From: Hermatobates lingyangjiaoensis | Taxonomy: Eukaryota > Arthropoda > Insecta > Hemiptera > Hermatobatidae | Assembly: GCA_026182355.1 (NCBI GenBank) | Contig: JAPFBL010000103.1 | Coordinates: 1,116,001 to 1,180,000, forward strand | Direction: 5' to 3' | DNA length: 64,000 bases | Shown here: in pieces, positions 56,421 through 64,000 of the stretch | Numbering within the stretch: position 1 is the stretch's first letter | How the letters are laid out: each line of letters starts with the position of its first letter | Made by a program: the position numbers and the translations under genes | The notes under the pieces: model-generated | What the model was told of the DNA's origin: nothing | Seen by the model: only the letters and a program-made list of their open reading frames with translations | Database searches by the model: none

Positions 56421-57717
56421 TTATACATAAATGTTATATGCAATGTATACGTTATTAAAATTAGTCATTTGAGTTTTTGTTACACCTATAATTGGTCTTT
56501 CCTTTAATAAATAATTTAAAATAATTAGTAAAAATAATTGTAATAACAATATTATAGCAAATAGCTTCAAAGCAACTCTCTTTTGTTGTAGAGATATAGA
56601 CTCAAATTTAAACTATTTTGATGTATTTGAATAGTACTAATGAATAATTTACTAATAAAATTAATAGGGCCACTGAATAGCAGTAATATTTTAAAAATCT
56701 TCAATACTTAGTCAGAGATATATAAGTACGAATTTAATCTATTGGAAATATTTAACTTTTTACTGAAGCTACTACTGACTTTTATCACTTTTATCAAAAA
56801 TTTTGATTTTATACAACTATTGTCTTCCACCGTAATAGTTAGAAATCTTAAACAATATATGCATGGATTTAAAAATAGCACTTAAAATTACTGGAAGATA
56901 TATTCTGATGCAATAATGTTTCATAAAGTAAAATACAACAAATGACAATGAGATTAGTGAATAAATATCAGGTAATAAGAAACAATTCAGCACTAATATG
57001 AATTATTATATTCATTTAGTGTTATCAATGATATTGAGTGGAGATAATGGTTATATTCATTCGTTGTACCACAGAAGTTGTTTTTATAAACCTGTGCAGT
57101 GCCAGGGCTATGTGACTATGGTAGTACCACACCAATGATACCATATGAAATTGTAACTAACATATCTTAGGATGAATTTATGGAATAACTAACAAAGTAA
57201 ATTATCCAGTGCCATAGTAACTCCGTAGTTAGTTGGTAACCAGTAATATCCGCTTCCATTTGCCGTCAAGCCAAGGAAGGAAATAAGAAAATTGATAGGC
57301 GACCATTTCATTTTCATTGCATCTCTCAAATTCTCCAAATAAATTCTGCCATCAGTTTTGAAAATTCTCTTTTAAAGTAGTTTTTCTCATTATCACGCTT
57401 CTCAAATATCTTGGAAAACACAAATTTTTTTTAGAACTTCATAGTTGTATGACTGTATTATAAATTATAACTAAATTTCCGAAATTAATGATACTATGTA
57501 AACCATATTAAAAGTATTTTAAGTCATAAGATAATGATTTAAAGTAATGCATATAACACTTTTATGAACCGAATAAAGAACTTAAATCAGAATAACTTGA
57601 ATTAAAATCCATATATTACATCAAACTGAATGTAGATTTGAAAAAAAATCTACAAATAATTTTGTCACTCACCAACGTAGACGAACTCTCACACGTACAC
57701 ACATATAAATGCATATC

Positions 57718-57750
<33 letters not shown>
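56421..57750. other. Unassigned AT-rich DNA
   Basis: No gene recognised. A TA/TG microsatellite lies at about 57717-57750. Confidence 0.5.
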
Positions 57751-57754
57751 TCTA

Positions 57755-57988
57755 TTAAAACTTATGCTTATTTCCATTTAGAATTAATTTTTCAAATTTC
57801 TTGACCTCTGGCTTCCATAAGTTCGGGACAAGATACATCAGTTCTTCAAAATTTTTGGAGATATTTATACAATCATAGATATTTTTATAGGGTCTTCCAA
57901 GAATGGAATCTGGAAGCACAAAACATCTAGCCATGAAATTATATAGAAAGTAATTCGTCCATAATGCAAGAATACCAAAAATTTCCAT
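57755..57988 (-). other. Open frame of uncertain status
   Basis: A 77-residue minus-strand frame beginning MEIFGILALW and ending in a lysine-rich stretch (EVKKFEKLILNGNKHKF). It has mixed hydrophobic and charged composition but no motif I know. It immediately precedes, on the other strand, a LINE 3' end. Probably chance; listed because it is the only frame here with balanced composition. Confidence 0.15.
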
Positions 57989-58033
57989 GTATCAAATTTT
58001 CTTTGAAGAATTTAAATAACGTCTGAGTTATTT

Positions 58034-58555
58034 TTGGTATTATATTATTCGCGTTTTAAAAAATATGATTTGTATAAAACATTGCTATATACTCTAAAAG
58101 CATCTCACACCAAGCAATATTTTCCTACAGTACTCAGCAGATTATCAAAGAAACACCTTGATTTAAACAACTACGGGTTAACTATGTTTCGATCCGGATA
58201 TGGTAAAATTAAAAATTACTTCAGTCGTTTTAAAACTGATGACTCAGCTTTATGCAGCTGTGATAACGTCAATGTCCAAACCTCGGATCACCTACTCTTC
58301 CATTGTGCTCTCCTTAACAACAACAGACACCATCTTCAGAAAACCGCAATCCTACAACGGTAAAACTGGCCTCCAAGCAAAATTGAACTGATAACAAATT
58401 TATTTCATAGTTTTTACAAATTCATAATTAATATAGATTTCATATAACATAGTGTAACGATATTATAAACATGTAATATAACAAATGGAGCATGTGAAAA
58501 TATTAAATAAACTCGCTCCAAGTAGGGCTACTACTTTGGAGGAAAAAAAAGTGCT
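58034..58555 (+). pseudogene. LINE C-terminal fragment with poly(A)
   Basis: Open frame of 109 codons (no ATG at its start, so truncated). It contains KQYFPTVLSRLSKKHLDLNN, then LTMFRSGYGKIKNYFSRFK and CSCDNVNVQTSDHLLFHCAL, then RHHL. This parallels the R1/LOA/I-type end at 44961-45467: T.G.G....Y..RF......C.C.....T.DHLLF.C.L....R. The frame ends at 58361; a second in-frame stretch goes on to about 58448. The 3' region ends at an A-run (about 58541-58548). No RNase H block is visible upstream, so the copy is strongly 5'-truncated. Confidence 0.75.
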
Positions 58556-60530
58556 ACATTTTGCGCTTATTTGAATGTTTGTATAGCTGTGTGGTAAACC
58601 CCATTTTAATCCTAGTCGAAAATTCATGCTGAAATGAAATTCATTACCATTCTAAAGGCATGAAGTGTACTAATGATAATTAACTCTCTTTAAACTTCCT
58701 AATTAATTGATAACTATAAAGCAAACATTTTTATAATCTACTTTGGCTATACATTTGTCAATTTCACTACAAGTAAAACGAAACAGCTGATAATGCTAAT
58801 TTCGCTCCCAGTACAAAATTATCCTACCTAATTTACAAATCATGAAATGGCCCCTGGTAGATTGTTTTCCAATATTAAGTTTCCTAATTAGAGAATGAAC
58901 CGGCAGCGTTGTAATCAGGTAGCTAATATGGAACCAAAGAAACTATCAATACCACATTGAATTCGTTTGCTGACCTAAATATATTACTAACATAACTTAA
59001 AATTGTTTTAAAATAAAGAAACTTTTTATATGAACTTTCAAGATTAAACTTATGCAAGTTCTAAGTCTTTTTTCAGTTATTTGAAAACAAGTATGAATTT
59101 AATGCTTTCAATATACATTATTCCTTTTTTATTACACTATGTTTATAATAGTAGCCTCTTCCTTACAACTTATATTGTACTAATTTAAAAAGTGATAGTA
59201 AAATATCTTCAAATTCAGAAACAGATACCAGTATAATGTAAAATAACATATCGTGGTAATACCTGCCTTATCGTCGCAAGACCTACTTTCAAAGCGTACT
59301 AGTTATCCTGATTTTACATATTTTTATAGTAATTATAAAATTGTTTGTTAATGGTAAAGTTTGTTAAGAACACATTGGTTACATTGGTAAATGAATAAAA
59401 TTTGATAAACAGAATCAACAGACAGTGGTTAGAGTCAAACAAAATAATCGTTTCTGGTGAATATTGATAATTATAAACAAAATGGGTAGAAACTAAAATA
59501 TTTACATTAGAATATTCCATACTGTTAAGAAATATTAGTAAAACTACAAGATAGTTATGGATTAGGTCTATATAGTTTAAAATAGAGCATGTAGTTTAAA
59601 ACAAGGTCATAATGAACAATCATGCGCTGGTTTTTATTAAAATATGAAGTATTTTAATAATTTCTTTAACAGAAAAACATTAGTGAGTGTTGTTATTTAT
59701 TATTTTTTTCACTATTATTATTTAGGCATTAATATTCAAATTAAGGTAAACTAATTAAACATACGGAATCTAAGAAATTAAACAAAGATTTTCAAGCATA
59801 ATATTTCATACAACGTTATATATCTTCATTTAAGCTATATTATCGTTATGTTAGAATATCAAACAATGTTGTTGGAAGATCAGTGTTGCCAAGAAACTCA
59901 ATGTTGTTCTAAATTTAAGTGAATTTTCTTGATTTACGACCTCTGTTGAAATGAAGAGTTATCTACTCTGTATTTTCGCATTTGATATATTGCTATAACG
60001 GAATACAATTAAACTATACAATTAACTAAGCCTAAAACATTCTCGTTTGCTTGATTGCATTTAGCACACAAATCAAGATTTGCATCCAGTAAATTCTCAT
60101 TATAAAGCCATCAAGTAAAAACACAACATTTTCATGATATTGAATATTCAAATGAGTTTAAATTAGTATTGAAATAAAAACCATGATTTTTTTAATCAGA
60201 GAAAATTATAAGTTTAATAACTACTGTATGTTGCAGAGTTATAAAAAGTTCTGAATTCAACAAAGACTATTTTATTGAATTTATAAATATCAAGTTTACC
60301 TAAATACAAATTTAATATTTCATTCGTAAAACAACTTTGTTCTTGTAACTCAGAGATACCTAGACATTTTCTATATTTAACAACAATTTTGCCGTTGCAC
60401 ATTGACTTAAGTATTAAAAAAAAACTTAATTTATTTGACTTGCCTTCATATGCATCAGTCAGTGACGGGATGAATTATAGGCTTATGGTTTTTTTTTTAA
60501 TGTCATGTGATGTACAGTAATTCCATGGCA
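58556..60530. other. Unassigned AT-rich DNA
   Basis: About 2 kb with no recognised gene or element. Confidence 0.5.
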
Positions 60531-60534
60531 ATAG

Positions 60535-60575
60535 ACTGGTAGTTCGCGATCGACATATTGGACTCCCCTACAGTA
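60535..60575. mobile_element. Degenerate hAT-type end
   Basis: GTAGTTCGCGATCGACATATTGGACTCCCCT matches the right end of the hAT MITE at 16198-16597 with a few changes (final G lost). The matching left end is not visible, so only a terminal scrap remains. Confidence 0.55.
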
Positions 60576-60974
60576 ACTCTTTCTCCCATTAGAGAATGCA
60601 AAGCCTGGAGACCAAACGACCACGAAGACGACACATTCCCTTACTGACTGACTCCCCCATTCTTGACATTGTTTACTGACCTAACAAAAACAGCAGGATG
60701 AAAATCTAGCAGTAGTGGGCCTCTGGTCCGGAACTGCTATTTACGACATGCACTGTTGTGCATGGTAATATTCATTGGTTCGTTGGTTTCTCCCATCTCT
60801 ATGATTTTTTCTTCTCTCTCTCTGTCTGTCTCTTTCTCTCTCTCTGCCTCATACACACAGTGGGGCTGCAAAAAAGAGAGGGTTTGAGAGATGTAGGAGG
60901 AGAGAGAGATAGTGAAAACTATTTTATAGTATAGAGTGAATGACATGGTTAAAGTAGATTTTTCAAGAAGAAGT
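60576..60974. other. Unassigned, CT/GA-rich
   Basis: A GC-richer stretch (60600-60760) followed by CT-rich (60810-60845) and GA-rich (60875-60915) tracts. No gene recognised. The order resembles the retroposed block at 17398-17613, but I could not align them convincingly. Confidence 0.4.
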
Positions 60975-63090
60975 GATTTCTGTTAAATAATATTCCCTCC
61001 AAAAGTAGTTAAATATTTGATTATGAAGGTCCTGGGTTTATTTGTATTTAATTTTACCATTTTATCCATTAAATTAGGAAATTAATGAAATACTTATTAG
61101 CATTTGATTGAAAAAAAATTGTTATAGCATGGTTAATAATGCATGAAATGCAGGAACGTAGACATAAGTAACTAGGTTAGGTTTCACTATTCCTAGATGC
61201 AGATGTCATAATAATTTCTTTCTCTGGCAAATCAGTGTTGTTTCGGTCCTACCCTAGTCCTAGTAACATTCTGCATAGGATAGTATAAAATGGTATGAAC
61301 AGTAACAAATATGACTGCATTGGCCAAAAGCTAAATCATTGTAGATGTTTAATTGCTTGTATATTTCCACAGCATTTATTTCATTCTGCACTATTATTAT
61401 GAAACCCATATTAAATGTGCTGACAAACTCACTCCTTATGCTGTCTTTCCCTTTATAACTTTCTCTTCTTCTGATTCACAGATCTATAACGCACATACAA
61501 ATTACTGACATGGTAGAATATTTCTAAATCCTTTTCGTTGATACGTTACTCAACAGAACACACTCACACACGCAAACTCACTTATAAACCTGCACATACA
61601 CACAAAAACATGTTTTTCATTCTGCTTTTCCCAAATGGAAATGAACAAATAAATATTCTATGTTGCTGTATGTCAAACATTTTTGAAGAGGAGATTTCTA
61701 TTAAATAATATTCCCACCAAAAGTAGTTAAATATTTGATTATGACATTCATTTTGGTTATTAAATTTACAAAAAAAAATATAATAAAATGGTTAAAATAT
61801 TTGTGAAATACTATTATTCCAATAGAGGTAGATGGTGGTTAATACTGGCTATTTCTGTGGAAGAGGTAAACCGTGACCCTTTTTGCTAACCTCGAAAATA
61901 CCACACGAATTTGCTTTTGCATTGAAAATCATAAATTATGTTTTTCTGAAGTTCAAATAAAGTTTAGGGATGCTCAGCAAAAACACAATTATGCACAGAC
62001 TGTGAACATACCGGTATCACGTTTCTGAGAAGTGCCTGAGGAAGTTTACATTACTCCTTTAGACAAACACATCTATGCAATCAACTTTTTCTTTTATTTA
62101 TTTTTTTTTCTAGATATACTTTGTCACTTCAATAGTTTCTAATGTTTTTAGCTGCTGTTAAATTTTAAATATAATATCTGTAAAATGTTATGAATGTAAA
62201 ATTTAATTAGAAGTAAAAGTGATAACTCTACATTTATTTACTATACCATTAACCATACCATTATCAATATATTGATGTTATGTTGATAATAGTTGATGTT
62301 AACCGAAACTACATTTATGTTATTTAAAACATAAAATGATTCATAAAGTACAAAACCAAAAATTATTGGTGAAATTCTTTATACTCCACTTGAAATTTTT
62401 AAGTCAAGTCATTTCAAATCTTTAATAAAGAAATTGGAGAAATTGTCAGAAAAAATGAACAATTTAATATATTTAATAATATTTTTGCTCTCTTCAAGCT
62501 CCATTCACAATTTTATATACACAAACAACTATTTTAATAACAGAAATAAATATCTACTTACTGCATATTTGTAACAAAAGCTATAGATAAAAAGGTACCG
62601 ATTATTATAGTGTTCATAAGTCATCATTTGGTTAGTAAGCATTTGTAATTCTGTCAAATCATGGATAGTCCTGGATTTATTTGTATTTAATTTTATACAT
62701 GAAATTAGAAAATTAATTAAATGCATATTAGCATTTGATTGAAAAAATTGTTATGACATGGTTAATAATGCATGACTGCAGGAATGTAGACATAAGTAAA
62801 AATGAATGAGAACAAGTTGGTTATGTCTTTAGGACTGCATTTGCACTAAAAGAGCATGTTATTCTGTATAAACATTATTATCATTAACTTTACAAGTAAA
62901 GTTATCATAGTTTTTTATGAAAATTTTAGTGAATTAGAATTAAAAGCAATAAATCTACATTTATTTACTATACCATTAACCATACCATTATCAATACATT
63001 GATGTTATATTGATAATGGTTGATGTTAACCGAAACTGTATTTATGTTATTTAAAACATAAAATTCATAAAGTACAAAACCAAAAATGAA
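60975..63090. repeat. Diverged local duplications
   Basis: Three blocks recur. Block C (TTAAATAATATTCCC with AAAAGTAGTTAAATATTTGA) is at about 60983 and 61700. Block A (TTTATTTGTATTTAATTTTA to CAGGAAnGTAGACATAAGTA) is at about 61036-61175 and 62672-62800. Block B (CATTTATTTACTATACCATT to AAGTACAAAACCAAAAAT) is at about 62231-62362 and 62958-63088. B is 90-95 percent alike by eye. Spacings near 720 bases for B and C suggest an old tandem array, since rearranged. Non-coding. Confidence 0.75.
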
Positions 63091-64000
63091 TAAAATTGGT
63101 CAATTTTAGGGTGCTTAAAATATTTGCTTAAAAGATGCTTAAAATTTTTATAATTTCGTGAGAAAAATCAATTTCATACATTTTCTAACACTTGATCAGA
63201 GTAAATTATATTACATAATTATTTACAAATGGAAAAGAAAGTGATTTTTAAAAAAAAATTCATGCCTGTAATAAAATTCCGGGAATAATAATATCATAGA
63301 AGATCAAAATGAAAACATGATTCAAAATTGAAAATATTCTTTTAAAAATATATAAATAAATGATCTTACATATGAACCAGAGATCATAATTTCTGAAAAC
63401 ATTGTAAGACACTCATATGTAAAAAATAAAGGTACCTTTTTATTGTTGCTTCAAGGACTACAAAAAAGTTGAATCATAAGTTATATCTTGCAATCAATAA
63501 AATGATGCCAAATTTTGTAGAATTGTGCCACAAGTTTTTTGGTAGAACTCCATGAAAGGTGAGAACTATGAGTGAGTGAGTATGCAAACGTCTACTTATG
63601 AAAAGTAATTTCAAATGGATGCAAAGTTTGAATGTCCCTTTTTGTAAAGTCACTGTAAGAAAGTACCAGTATATTGCCAATATCAAGCATTACTATTTCA
63701 AGGCAGTTAGGTTTTGCTTTGACCACAGTTTGCGTAGTTTCCGTTGATATCACCAATCAGTGACACCTGCTACCTCAATCATTCAACTTGCTAATCACAT
63801 TACTCGCTTCAATGCGAGATTAATTACGCTTAATCACTGAGATTAGCATAGCCAAATGAAACCTGATTATATAAGCTAAAATTAGCCCACTAATTTACTC
63901 TCATTTAAAAACTCATCTTAAGCAATTATTTACCGCTTTAAAAATTTTTAGCAAAATTAAAACAAAATTTCATACAATATATTTAAATCTTTTACTAATA
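63091..64000. other. Unassigned AT-rich DNA
   Basis: No gene or element recognised up to the window end. The 70-residue minus-strand frame at 63474-63686 has no known motif. Confidence 0.5.

Noticed and set aside
60505..60580. TACAGTAA direct repeats as a target duplication of the hAT scrap
   Set aside because: The left repeat is not followed by a CAG terminus, so the match is probably chance.

Overview
This window is AT-rich, repeat-laden eukaryotic nuclear DNA with no recognisable host gene; it reads like intergenic or intronic sequence of an arthropod. The basis is the element mix (Penelope-like elements with GIY-YIG endonuclease remnants, jockey-type and RNase-H-bearing LINE fragments, a FLYWCH-MULE, hAT, Tigger and Helitron-like pieces), abundant (TA)n, (CA)n and (GA)n tracts, and AGGTT runs typical of many insects. 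Species or order cannot be told from this sequence. I see no tRNA, rRNA or CRISPR array.

Layout. 1-9 kb: AT-rich DNA with a foldback repeat (2216-2404), a dead Penelope endonuclease piece (6202-6687), a SINE-like fragment (about 5690-5870) and an element tail (about 8280-8970). 9-12 kb: the best-preserved element, a MULE DNA transposon (9004-11986) with about 460-bp terminal inverted repeats and an open 462-residue transposase (10095-11483). Its left half is chimeric: an inverted piece of its own transposase is joined to a Tigger-like end. 12-16 kb: nothing recognised. 16-22 kb: a 400-bp hAT MITE with a perfect 8-bp target duplication, a Penelope inverted pair, a retroposed poly(A) sequence, a Penelope reverse transcriptase to GIY-YIG relic, and a perfect palindrome with 136-bp arms. 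22-29 kb: a SINE-like 190-bp insert with 16-bp target duplications, a minus-strand Penelope relic, and a jockey-type LINE end. 29-47 kb: repeated copies of an unclassified family of about 1.7 to 2.05 kb, two Helitron-like elements, and a 5'-truncated LINE inserted inside one repeat copy with its target duplication intact. 47-57 kb: several Penelope fragments, hairpins at TA tracts and a second large inverted pair. 57-64 kb: one more LINE 3' end, a degenerate hAT end and diverged local duplications.

How it fits together. Almost everything recognisable is mobile DNA, most of it dead; only the MULE keeps an uninterrupted transposase. Three themes stand out. First, a motif of the form CTGAnGA, one base, short stem-loop, GAAA occurs at about seventeen sites and resembles the hammerhead-ribozyme variants known from Penelope-like elements. 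Second, many element ends abut (TA)n or (CA)n tracts, so these look like preferred landing sites. Third, the 2-kb family has copies in both orientations, a tandem duplication, a copy with about 410 extra bases, and a datable nested LINE insertion. All calls were made by eye; no database search was run.
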